Assembly: GCA_020846635.1 (NCBI GenBank)
Contig: JADLDO010000039.1
Coordinates: forward strand, 62,001-126,000
Length of the DNA stretch: 64,000 nt
Reading direction: 5' to 3'
DNA from: Caldilineaceae bacterium
GTDB taxonomy: Bacteria > Chloroflexota > Anaerolineae > Caldilineales > Caldilineaceae
This document shows, in pieces, positions 27,176 through 35,829 of the stretch. How positions within the stretch are numbered: the stretch's first letter is position 1; every line of letters starts with the position of its first letter. A program made the position numbers and the translations under genes. The notes under the pieces are model-generated. The model searched no databases, had not been told where the DNA came from, and was given only the letters and a program-made list of their open reading frames with translations.

Positions 27176-28582
27176 CTACGCGGTTGCCGCTGCTTGCAGC
27201 AGTTCAGTCACCTTTGCGTCTGCTTCTTCGATGAAGGGCATGATGTCCATAGTCTCGCGTGCATTCCACGGCTCTTCCATGATCTGGTTGATCGTGGTTT
27301 CCAGCTCATTCGCTGCTGTGCTCTTCGAGAAGACCGACGCGCTTTGCAGGGCATCCTTAAAGAGATTATTGAGTTCGGGGCCTTTGCCTGAATTCTGGAA
27401 AAGGTCGCTCTCAAAAAGCTCCAAATTTGCGGGGATACCACCCCAATGCGCCTCAGAGACCTCAATCGCCTGACCAAGCCGCTGCTCACTGCCGGAGAAG
27501 AAGGTGGCGAAGGCGAACGCTGCGTCGGGGCTCTCTGTGGCAGCATTGATGGTGTAGCCGCCGGAGTGCAAGCGGCTGCCATGCACTTCGCCAGCGGGGC
27601 CAAGCGGGATCACCTGCACCAGCGGGTCCACTTCACCCAGATAGGACATGATCCAACTGGCATTAAAGTTCATCGCCACTTTGCCGGTTCCAAACGCAAA
27701 GTAGCCGGCTTCGGCGCCCACCATTCTTTCCATACCGGAGGAGAGCGCGAGCCGCTCCCAAGAAAGCTGCCCGATGAGCGTCAATGCGGCGACACTCTTG
27801 GGGTCGAGCAAGTTGGAGGCTGTTTCGTCCGCGTTCCACGGCGACGATCCATTTGCCTTGAGCCAGCTATCCCAGTAGGCGGTATGCGTCGAGATACCCC
27901 ACTGGCTGATCGCGTCCGGGTTGAAGTCGGCGCTCGACGCGTTGTTGCCACTCTCATCGACGGTTAACTGCCGCGCCAGATCCAAGAATTGATCCCATGT
28001 CCAGTCAGCCGAGGGATAGTCAAGCCCGGCCTCGTCGAATATCCCCTTGTTGATCCACATGATCGACGGATCGACATAGTAGGGAATCGCATAGAGCTTG
28101 CCGTCGCGCGAGAAGATATCGAGCGCCGCCGGGAAATAAATCTCGCTCACATCTTTGCCGACATCGGTCTGATAGAGGTCGATATAGGGAGTCAGGTCCA
28201 GGGCGCGATTGGCCTTGATGAGCTGCGGGGCAATCAAGTCAACGGTGGAGATCACATCCGGGCCTGTACCCGCCGCTAATTCAAGCGGAATCTTCTGGTT
28301 GTAATCGCCAAAGGCATAATGCTCGATTTCAATACTGACGCCTGGGTTATCGGTCTCATAGGTGTCGAGAACCTTCTGCATGTTTTCCACGGAGAAGAGA
28401 TCGCCCCACATGGAAAAGACCAACGCCGCAGCCGCGGCATCTGGCGCTTGTTCGCCGCCTTCGGTGGTTGTGGTCGTCGTGGTTGGCGCGGTTGCCGGGG
28501 CACATGCACTCAACGCAATACCCGCTGTCAGGCCCGCTGCCATCTGTAAAAAGTGCCGCCGGTTCGATTTCGCTGTCAACAT
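27176..28582 (-). CDS. Sugar ABC transporter substrate-binding lipoprotein
   Basis: A 468-residue extracellular solute-binding protein of family 1. The N-terminus has a Tat-like RRHFLQM motif (8-14) followed by a hydrophobic stretch and a lipobox LSAC with Cys27, then a Thr-rich linker. This suggests export in folded form and lipid anchoring. The mature part has two-lobe binding-protein features, for example DVISTVDLIAPQLIKAN and PYYVDPSIMWINKGIFDEAG. The ligand is unknown but should be a sugar or oligosaccharide. AAAGGAATG precedes ATG 28582. It is the first transporter gene on this strand. Confidence 0.93.
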   Translation of the reverse strand: MLTAKSNRRHFLQMAAGLTAGIALSACAPATAPTTTTTTTEGGEQAPDAAAAALVFSMWGDLFSVENMQKVLDTYETDNPGVSIEIEHYAFGDYNQKIPLELAAGTGPDVISTVDLIAPQLIKANRALDLTPYIDLYQTDVGKDVSEIYFPAALDIFSRDGKLYAIPYYVDPSIMWINKGIFDEAGLDYPSADWTWDQFLDLARQLTVDESGNNASSADFNPDAISQWGISTHTAYWDSWLKANGSSPWNADETASNLLDPKSVAALTLIGQLSWERLALSSGMERMVGAEAGYFAFGTGKVAMNFNASWIMSYLGEVDPLVQVIPLGPAGEVHGSRLHSGGYTINAATESPDAAFAFATFFSGSEQRLGQAIEVSEAHWGGIPANLELFESDLFQNSGKGPELNNLFKDALQSASVFSKSTAANELETTINQIMEEPWNARETMDIMPFIEEADAKVTELLQAAATA

Positions 28583-28662
28583 GGCTCATTCCTTTCGGGT
28601 CACACTTGTCAAAGGGATTTGCACCAACAGTTAGACATACTTAAATCTTAAGAGCTACCATC

Positions 28663-29511
28663 TTAGGAGTCCCAGCGTTCCAGCCCCAACAACTTCTTGC
28701 CCAGGTCAGTCAGTTCTGCTGGTGGGTGATTCTGCTCCCAACCGCGCGGGTCGCCTGGGAACGCCTTGCCGCTCGGTGGCTGCCGATCCTGCCATGCCTT
28801 GATGCGCGCCTGGCGCTGCTCTTCGTTGTCCTCACGCGCCGGATACATGGTGATATATTGGGCCAGCCGAGGCTTGTTGCTGCGATTGCGGCTGTTGCCG
28901 TGGGGCAGCATGCTGTGCCAAATCAGCAGATCGCCTGCTTTGCCGGGGATCGTCTTAACCTCCAGCCCCTCCAGGTCAGGATGGCGCGGATCGCGGTCGG
29001 CGGGTTGGGTCTTGACCCATTCCGGGAAGCGGTTGTGGAACCCTGCTACACACTGAAATCCACCCTGATCGGCTGAGGTATCCTCCAGATAGAGAACCCC
29101 TTGCACCATGAATGGGGTGGGAACTTGGGACGAATCCACATCCCAATGCACCATGCCCTGATAGTCCCAATCGGGACGTGCAGGGGGATTCATGTTGGCG
29201 CGGTCAAAGCTGACCCAGAGCTTTTCAGTCCCCCAAATGTCGGCAAAAGCCTGATAGACACGCGGAAGCTGGCGATTATTCCACAAGGATTGGGTCTGGT
29301 ACATCTCCAGCATGCCCGCCTTGCTAATCGGCGCGCGATACCACGCCTCTGGATCGTTGCGATCCACCCCCAGGAATGCCCAAATGTCCTCGATGACAGC
29401 ATCGAGATTTTCCTGCGGAACAGCATTGTGGATCACCACATAGCCCTTTTCATCCCAAAACGCGCGGTCTTCAGCACTCAAGACACGATCACCTGTACTT
29501 ACACCACTCAT
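28663..29511 (-). CDS. Phytanoyl-CoA dioxygenase (PhyH) family protein
   Basis: A 282-residue Fe(II)/2-oxoglutarate-dependent oxygenase. The iron-binding HxD pair is in MVHWDVDSSQVP (His and Asp near 121-123), the distal His in LLIWHSMLPHGNSRN near 200, and the 2-oxoglutarate-binding Arg follows in NKPRLAQY. It hydroxylates a small organic substrate; the family includes ectoine, quorum-signal and phosphonate hydroxylases, and the substrate cannot be predicted. ATG 29511 follows AAGGAGAGATTG. A longer frame from 29562 lacks such a site. It lies 80 bases upstream of the binding-protein gene, probably in the same operon. Confidence 0.88.
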   Translation of the reverse strand: MSGVSTGDRVLSAEDRAFWDEKGYVVIHNAVPQENLDAVIEDIWAFLGVDRNDPEAWYRAPISKAGMLEMYQTQSLWNNRQLPRVYQAFADIWGTEKLWVSFDRANMNPPARPDWDYQGMVHWDVDSSQVPTPFMVQGVLYLEDTSADQGGFQCVAGFHNRFPEWVKTQPADRDPRHPDLEGLEVKTIPGKAGDLLIWHSMLPHGNSRNRSNKPRLAQYITMYPAREDNEEQRQARIKAWQDRQPPSGKAFPGDPRGWEQNHPPAELTDLGKKLLGLERWDS

Positions 29512-29880
29512 CAATCTCTCCTTGCAAGCATACCTTTGGTTGAAATTCAACAATAGAAACAATAGGATAGAGACTCGACCTCTGGTCGAGAACGGGGAAC
29601 ACGGTCACAAGGCATCTGGTTTTGGCAAGACACCTTCCAACAACATAGACCCTCTACATCAACACGGTACGAAAGAATTGGTACGAAAAAATGTCCTCTG
29701 CCAGGTAGGGTGGGAGCAGGAATGTGCAGAGGAAGTCGAGAATTAGGGAGTAATCTGTTTGGCTTTTCAGACTATGCTAAACTGAACATGCCGAACTGAG
29801 GGTTAGTGTATCGCAGATTGCGTGAAGTGTACAACTACAAATTTTGGGGTAGGGAGAGTCTCTACCGGCAGCACAAAATC
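29512..29880. other. Intergenic region with a 7-bp hairpin, no gene seen
   Basis: 369 bases without a convincing gene separate the PhyH gene start from the D-2-hydroxyacid dehydrogenase stop; both are on the minus strand. CTCGACC-TCT-GGTCGAG (29574-29590), a perfect 7-bp inverted repeat, lies 63 bases upstream of the PhyH start. It could be an operator or a leader hairpin. The promoter of the PhyH and transporter genes is expected here. Short open frames on both strands have no family character. Confidence 0.5.
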
Positions 29881-30876
29881 TCAGCCGCGCACCAACCGGC
29901 AGTTCTCCTGCGCCAATACTGCCGGATTCACCACATTGGCAGGAACCTCGCCACGCAACGCCTGTACCACCTGGCGCGCCGCTTTGGTGGCAAGGTCGAC
30001 AATTGCGGCTTCCGAATAAAAGGCGACATGGGGCGTTGCAATAACGTGCGGATGGGCCAGCAAGGGATGGTCGAGCGGGGGTGGCTCGCTGCTCATCACA
30101 TCGAGCGCAGCACCCGCAATCTGCCCGCTCTCCAGCGCGGCCGAAAGCGCCGCTTCGTCAATGATTGCCCCGCGCGAGGTGTTGATCAGATAGGCGCTTG
30201 GCTTCATCATTGCCAGAGTCTCCCCGTTGAACAACCCGCGTGTCTCAGGCGTCAGCGGCAAATGCAGCGACACGTAATCCGCCGCGGCCAGTAGTTCTGA
30301 GAGATCGTTGGTCGCACGTCCCCACGGGTTCAGCGCATCAGGGGCCAAACGGGGCGTATAAGCCATCACCTGCAAACCAAGCGCCCGCGCCCGCTCTGCC
30401 ACAGCCTGGGCAATGTTGCCATAGCCGACCAGCCCCAATACCTGCCCGCGCAGCCGCGGCATCCCGCGCGCCAATGCTTGAGTCCATTCGCCCCGGCGCG
30501 TCGCATCTGCCAGCGGCACAACGCGCCGCCCACAAGCCATGAGCAACGCCAACGTATGCTCTGCCACTTCGTCCAGGCAGAAATCAGGCACATTGCTCAC
30601 AACAATGCCCAAGTCGGTGGCACGAGCGACGGGGATGTTGTCCAGCCCAATACCATAGCGACTGACAATCCGGCAGCGCGACGCCACATCCAGCGCGCCC
30701 GGTGGCACCTGCTTCCAACAAGTGAGGATCGCATCCACATCGCCAGCCAGCGCGAGTATCTCCTCGGCTGTGCCATTGGGCGCGACAACAAGCTCCGCGC
30801 CTACCTCGGCTAAGAGGGCGCGCTCAATCTCTAAGTTAGGCCAAGCATAGTCAGTGACGAGGACGCGGAAGGACAT
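29881..30876 (-). CDS. D-2-hydroxyacid dehydrogenase, NAD-dependent
   Basis: A 331-residue D-isomer-specific 2-hydroxyacid dehydrogenase. The Rossmann loop is GLVGYGNIAQAV (about 148-159). The catalytic triad motifs are Arg in CRIVSRYGIGLDNI, Glu in DVMSSEPPP and His in TPHVAFYSE. NTSRGAIIDEAAL is the family hallmark after the cofactor domain. The substrate could be glycerate, phosphoglycerate, lactate or a sugar acid. It is upstream of the transporter genes on the same strand, with a 369-base gap that suggests its own transcript. Confidence 0.92.
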   Translation of the reverse strand: MSFRVLVTDYAWPNLEIERALLAEVGAELVVAPNGTAEEILALAGDVDAILTCWKQVPPGALDVASRCRIVSRYGIGLDNIPVARATDLGIVVSNVPDFCLDEVAEHTLALLMACGRRVVPLADATRRGEWTQALARGMPRLRGQVLGLVGYGNIAQAVAERARALGLQVMAYTPRLAPDALNPWGRATNDLSELLAAADYVSLHLPLTPETRGLFNGETLAMMKPSAYLINTSRGAIIDEAALSAALESGQIAGAALDVMSSEPPPLDHPLLAHPHVIATPHVAFYSEAAIVDLATKAARQVVQALRGEVPANVVNPAVLAQENCRLVRG

Positions 30877-30966
30877 ACGTGATGGGGTCTAGCAGTAAAC
30901 TGAGTAGTGGATAGAGTTCATGGACTCCATCAGTCTTATGTCTGTTGGAGCCTTTCAAGGAATTTG

Positions 30967-31494
30967 CTAGGCGTAGCTCTGCCGCGCACGCCATCCCCAC
31001 AGCAGCGCCAGTGTCGCTACAAGAGTTGCCAGCGCCATCCACCAGCCCAACGGATTCGATGGCTTGGGGCGCGGCACCGAGCGTGTCCCTAACGTGCGTT
31101 GCGCGGCATGTTGGCGGTGGGTGCGCTCAAGGGCTTGGTGCAGATGCTCGCGGAAGCGCGCCTCAGGCTCAACCAGCGGCACCGCACCCGAAACCTGCTC
31201 CGCAATTTCGGTCAGCGGGGCCAGGTCTGGGGCTAAAACGGCAATCGCCACTGTCAGATTATCACCCACCTGAACCGCCACTTGGCGCGTTGCCGGTTGG
31301 CGACGCGCCGCCACGCGCTGAAAATGCCCTTCCAGCACATCTTCCGCGCCCAACACACGCCCGTTGCCCATATCAATTTCGCCACGGGGCAATGGCTCAC
31401 GCGGCCAAAAACGATCCACAGGTGGCAGCCACGCCCGCCAAGTGCCTACAGCCCTTCTATGCAATGCCTCTGTCACCCTATACCTGCCTATCAC
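30967..31494 (-). CDS. Single-pass membrane protein coupled to an ECF sigma factor (candidate anti-sigma factor)
   Basis: A 175-residue protein with one hydrophobic helix near its C-terminus (GWWMALATLVATLALLWGW, about 149-167) and a soluble N-terminal part, so the N-terminus is probably cytoplasmic. Its first codons overlap the stop of the sigma factor gene by 4 bases (ATGA). Coupled genes after ECF sigma factors usually encode their anti-sigma factor, and this topology fits. There is no zinc-binding HxxxCxxC motif, so it would be an atypical one. A weak inverted repeat near 30925-30953 may end the transcript. Confidence 0.65.
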   Translation of the reverse strand: MIGRYRVTEALHRRAVGTWRAWLPPVDRFWPREPLPRGEIDMGNGRVLGAEDVLEGHFQRVAARRQPATRQVAVQVGDNLTVAIAVLAPDLAPLTEIAEQVSGAVPLVEPEARFREHLHQALERTHRQHAAQRTLGTRSVPRPKPSNPLGWWMALATLVATLALLWGWRARQSYA

Positions 31495-32228
31495 TCGACT
31501 TCGCTGTCGGGAGATTCTGCGAGTACCTTCTCAATCGGACTTCCTCCCCAACCACGTGCCTCCAAATCTTGGCGCAGCGCGGCCAGTGTACGGAAATAGA
31601 GCGATTTGATGGCGCTCTCGCTCTTGTTCATCAACTCGCCGATCTCCAAGTTCGACATCTGGCTGCCAAACTTCCACACAAGCAGATTGCGCCGTTCTTC
31701 GGGCAGACGATTGATGGCTGACCAAAGCGCCTCATGATTCTCTTCTTGCTCGACACGTTCTTCGGGCGATTCCTTCTCATCATGGTGCGACCAGAGGCGG
31801 TCGAGCGAGAGAAAGCGGCGACGGCTGCGATCACGATGCCAGTTTGCCATCAAATTGTGTGCAATGCGGAAGAGCCATGCGGCAAAGGGCGCGCCTCGAT
31901 CCTCATAGGAATCCAAATTGTCCAATGCCCGGTAGAAGGTGCGTGCCGTCAGATCTTCGGCTTCCTGCACATTCCCCACCCGGTGATAGATATAGCCATA
32001 GATGCGGTCGACATAGCGTTCATAGAGGACGCCAAAGGCCGCCGGATCGCGTCGCGCCTGTTCAACCAGCAGGGCCTCAGCCCGGATCTCCTCTTGCGAG
32101 AGAGCCTCGGTGGAGGTGGGTGCATCCACCGTAACGACCTCACTGGGCTGAGTCTCAGCCGGTGTCGATCGAAAAGCATCAAGAATTCGCCCACCCAAAA
32201 AAGATCGTTCGAGCAAAGTCACCCGCAT
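31491..32228 (-). CDS. ECF-type RNA polymerase sigma factor
   Basis: A sigma-70 family factor with region 2 (AAFGVLYERYVDRIYGYIYH, AEDLTARTFYRALDNL and FAAWLFRIAHNLMANWHRD) and region 4 (INRLPEERRNLLVWKFGSQM and IGELMNKSESAIKSLYFR). Regions 1 and 3 are absent, as in the ECF group. The start is uncertain: ATG 32228 has a GAGGG too close to it, GTG 32222 is better spaced from the same GAGGG, and TTG 32243 has no site. An acidic N-terminal extension of about 60 residues precedes region 2. It is followed by a coupled membrane protein gene. Confidence 0.92.
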   Translation of the reverse strand: MRVTLLERSFLGGRILDAFRSTPAETQPSEVVTVDAPTSTEALSQEEIRAEALLVEQARRDPAAFGVLYERYVDRIYGYIYHRVGNVQEAEDLTARTFYRALDNLDSYEDRGAPFAAWLFRIAHNLMANWHRDRSRRRFLSLDRLWSHHDEKESPEERVEQEENHEALWSAINRLPEERRNLLVWKFGSQMSNLEIGELMNKSESAIKSLYFRTLAALRQDLEARGWGGSPIEKVLAESPDSEVE

Positions 32229-32610
32229 ACCCTCATAATGCAATGAACAAGAACTGTAAAGATGACAAGAAACAAAAACTCGCTACCAAGTCTACCGCAT
32301 AATGAATATCTATGCCAACAAATCAGAGCCGCTCACAACGTCCATTTTCACAACGCCCAATTTCCTTGAGTCCAATTTCCTTGAGATAAAACGCAAATGC
32401 CTGCGCTGTCGTTCCAGCCGATCACGCCATTGAAGATCATCATTTAACATCACCGTCACTTCTTATGGTATACTCACGTCAATCTACATGCATGAGCGGC
32501 TGTGCGCGTGATAGTCGCAACCAATGAGCAACCCGAGTTACCCCAATTGACCATATCCCACCCACCATCAGGCTTGCATGGTTGGGCCGAATTTGAACAG
32601 GGAGGAACCT
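32229..32610. other. Intergenic region upstream of dnaN with a tandem 15-bp repeat
   Basis: 382 bases with no gene separate the divergent sigma factor and dnaN genes. CCAATTTCCTTGAG recurs head-to-tail (32357-32371 and 32372-32386, 14 of 15 bases identical). I see no cluster of TTATNCACA DnaA boxes, so no origin is called. A dnaN promoter is listed separately; the sigma factor promoter must lie in the left part. Confidence 0.55.
32444..32474 (+). promoter_or_regulatory. Probable dnaN promoter with extended -10
   Basis: TATACT (32469-32474) matches the -10 consensus at five of six positions and is preceded by TGG, giving an extended -10 (TGNTATACT). A -35-like TTAACA (32444-32449) sits 19 bases upstream, slightly too far, which an extended -10 can tolerate. 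It would give a leader of about 130 bases before the GTG start of dnaN. Confidence 0.45.
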
Positions 32611-33837
<1,227 letters not shown>

Positions 33838-33853
33838 GCGGTACTGCGCTATC

Positions 33854-33891
33854 AAATAAAGGGAGGTCTAGTACGGCCTCCCTTTATTTTT
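33854..33891 (+). terminator. Bidirectional intrinsic terminator after dnaN
   Basis: AAATAAAGGGAGG (33854-33866) pairs perfectly with CCTCCCTTTATTT (33877-33889), with a 10-base loop and T residues following. A-rich and T-rich ends flank both sides, so it can act for dnaN and for the convergent XRE gene (stop 33931). Confidence 0.85.
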
Positions 33892-33930
33892 CCGGATCAT
33901 CGATAGATTCAGCCATTTCTCTCTGCTCGC

Positions 33931-34239
33931 TCAAACTTCCGTAACAAGGTATGGTTCAATAGCGTCCTCGCCCTTCTTCACTTTAACGTCAAGGCTAAAC
34001 TCATTGCCTAGAGCCTCGATGTATCGTCTAAGGGTGCGGAGGGTATAGGCGTCATATCCTGCCTTTTCAATTCGAGCAACTTGGGCTTGAGAAACTCCCA
34101 TCCGTTCAGCAACCTGCTTTTGAGTCAAACCAGAAGCAGCACGAGCTTCTACCAGTTGGAGCCAGAGTTCTTTCTTTCTCGCCTCTTCCTCATAAATACG
34201 GCGACGTTCTGAGTCGGCTAAGAAGGTGTCTCTCCACAC
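33931..34239 (-). CDS. XRE-family helix-turn-helix protein, orphan antitoxin-like
   Basis: A 102-residue protein. After an N-terminal charged helix (residues 10-35) comes an XRE helix-turn-helix: LTQKQVAERMGVSQAQVARI (about 39-58). The C-terminal part resembles HigA/MqsA-type antitoxins. No toxin-like gene is next to it: upstream (24 bases, minus strand) is the LysM protein gene, and downstream is dnaN on the other strand. The start is GTG 34239. It may be a solitary regulator or the survivor of a toxin-antitoxin pair. Confidence 0.8.
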   Translation of the reverse strand: MWRDTFLADSERRRIYEEEARKKELWLQLVEARAASGLTQKQVAERMGVSQAQVARIEKAGYDAYTLRTLRRYIEALGNEFSLDVKVKKGEDAIEPYLVTEV

Positions 34240-34263
34240 TTGGTAGCCTGCCTCCCCTCTAGC

Positions 34264-35487
34264 TCACTGAACCGGCAGCACTTTCAGCTCAAGCCCCTGT
34301 GCCAGCGCGTCAGGCGAGGGTAGGATGGCCTGGTTGTAGGCGGCAAATTTGTCGAGCATCTCAACATCGCCATAGATGTTGTAGACAATTGACCAAAGCG
34401 TATCCCCTTCTTGCACCACATAGGTTGGCAGCGGGCGCAGCAACAGATCAACGTCGTTGACATCACGCACACCGGGGATCGCCGCTGTGATCTCAAGCAG
34501 ATTGCGCCGTTGTATATCCAGATGGACAATCCCCTGGAGCACAAGCACGTCCTCTTGAAGTCGAGCATCAATCGCCAGCGCCGCCAATTCGGGATAGCCC
34601 TGGTCGTTCAGATAACGCTTGAGGTCGAAGATATTCGTCTCAACTACGATGGCCCGCTTTGGATTCGAGTCTGCCAACTCAGGCGTTTGTGCGGCAACCT
34701 GCACAAGATTGGCAGGCACAGCGGGCGTGGGCGTTGCGGTGGGCAACATGACCGCTGTGGGGATTTCCTTCACTAGCTGAGCTACGGGTGTATCTGTGGG
34801 TAACGCTTGCCGCGGCGCTGCCAGCTGCACAGCAGAATCAGCCGGTGCTGCATCGGGACCCTCTGCCGACGACAGTTCGCTCCCCAACCACCGGTTATCC
34901 GCCAACAGACCAGGCCCAATCCACCACCAGCTAGCCGCCACCAGGATCACCGCGACAACCACAATAGCCACCGAAGCAATCGCTTGTCCATGCGTGCGCT
35001 GGTTTTTGGCGGTCGCGGGCGTGGCTCCACCCAGCAATTCTTCCAGAAAGGTGGCCCCAGGGGTAGAAAGATCGGGCAGCGGTGTGGGTGATTGTGACCG
35101 GGGTTGGCGGGCGGCCTCTTGCAGCGCGCGTTCGCGGTCTTGATGTGAACGCAGCAGCCATTCGGCCTCGCTGCGTAATGAATCATCGACGGGGATCGCT
35201 GCCACATGCTGGCGCATGCGGTCGTGACGACCTAATTGTTTGGCGAGGATCGCGGCCAGCAGATGCAGTTCGCTGTTATCGACATAGGTTAAGCCGCGTT
35301 CGGCTTCGGCGAGCGCCGCGCCCAATTCGCCCCGTTCTGACAGCGCATAGGCACTCGCCTGGAAAAAATCCACCACAGTTTCCGGCAGCAGCAAATGTTG
35401 CAAATCTTCGCCACAGAAGGGGCAGAGATAGGCATCGGGCGCGATCTGTGCTTGACTGGCACACTGAAAACAGGTGACAACTTGCAT
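34264..35487 (-). CDS. Zinc-ribbon, TPR, BON and LysM domain membrane protein
   Basis: A 407-residue protein with an unusual domain series. An N-terminal zinc ribbon has CFQC (6-9) and CPFC. A short helical TPR-like region (about 40-110) follows, then a Pro/Gln linker, one membrane helix (AIASVAIVVVAVILVAASWW, about 170-190), a Pro/Thr-rich stretch, a BON-like domain (about 285-350) and a LysM domain at the end (YVVQEGDTLWSIVYNIYGDV). The cytoplasmic ribbon and external LysM suggest a link between the cell interior and the peptidoglycan. ATG 35487 (MQVVTCFQC) has no clear ribosome binding site; the longer TTG frame from 35532 adds only unfamiliar residues. Confidence 0.75.
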   Translation of the reverse strand: MQVVTCFQCASQAQIAPDAYLCPFCGEDLQHLLLPETVVDFFQASAYALSERGELGAALAEAERGLTYVDNSELHLLAAILAKQLGRHDRMRQHVAAIPVDDSLRSEAEWLLRSHQDRERALQEAARQPRSQSPTPLPDLSTPGATFLEELLGGATPATAKNQRTHGQAIASVAIVVVAVILVAASWWWIGPGLLADNRWLGSELSSAEGPDAAPADSAVQLAAPRQALPTDTPVAQLVKEIPTAVMLPTATPTPAVPANLVQVAAQTPELADSNPKRAIVVETNIFDLKRYLNDQGYPELAALAIDARLQEDVLVLQGIVHLDIQRRNLLEITAAIPGVRDVNDVDLLLRPLPTYVVQEGDTLWSIVYNIYGDVEMLDKFAAYNQAILPSPDALAQGLELKVLPVQ

Positions 35488-35829
35488 GATGTCAGGCAAT
35501 ATTCTGTGCAGCAGTTGGTCACCTGCTCCCAACCACCGGGTACGATAATGACTATGATAAAAAGACTACAAATAAAGTGTAGAAGTGCGTCGTGTGGAAC
35601 TACAACAAAAGTCGTTAAGCAACCAAGAGACCGGTTACGCTGTCAAACTAAGCTGTCAAATGAATAACAACAGCATATCATGTCCACTGCGAAGATACAA
35701 GTTCTATCCGGTAAGACCAGCCACTTCAGCAAGTTATCTTGCAGAATCCCGACGGGTTGCAACCTGTTATCACATGCTCACTGAGAATCGCTGTAATTAT
35801 GTCAACATTCGTGACACACATCGTTCTGT
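35488..35829. other. AT-rich intergenic region, no gene seen
   Basis: 342 bases, richer in A and T than the neighbouring genes, separate the LysM protein start from the ABC-F stop (both minus strand). Frames on the plus strand (for example 35585-35938) cross into the ABC-F gene and have no family character. The LysM gene promoter should lie here; no clear -10/-35 pair stands out. Confidence 0.5.

Noticed and set aside
30945..31721. A 258-codon plus-strand frame over the sigma factor and its partner
   Set aside because: The minus strand encodes an unmistakable ECF sigma factor; the plus frame is Pro/Ala-rich without domains.
32244..32577. A replication origin next to dnaN
   Set aside because: No cluster of TTATNCACA-type DnaA boxes or AT-rich unwinding repeats was seen and dnaA is not nearby.
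33931..34239. An intact HigBA-type toxin-antitoxin pair
   Set aside because: Only the XRE antitoxin-like gene is present; neither neighbour looks like a HigB toxin.
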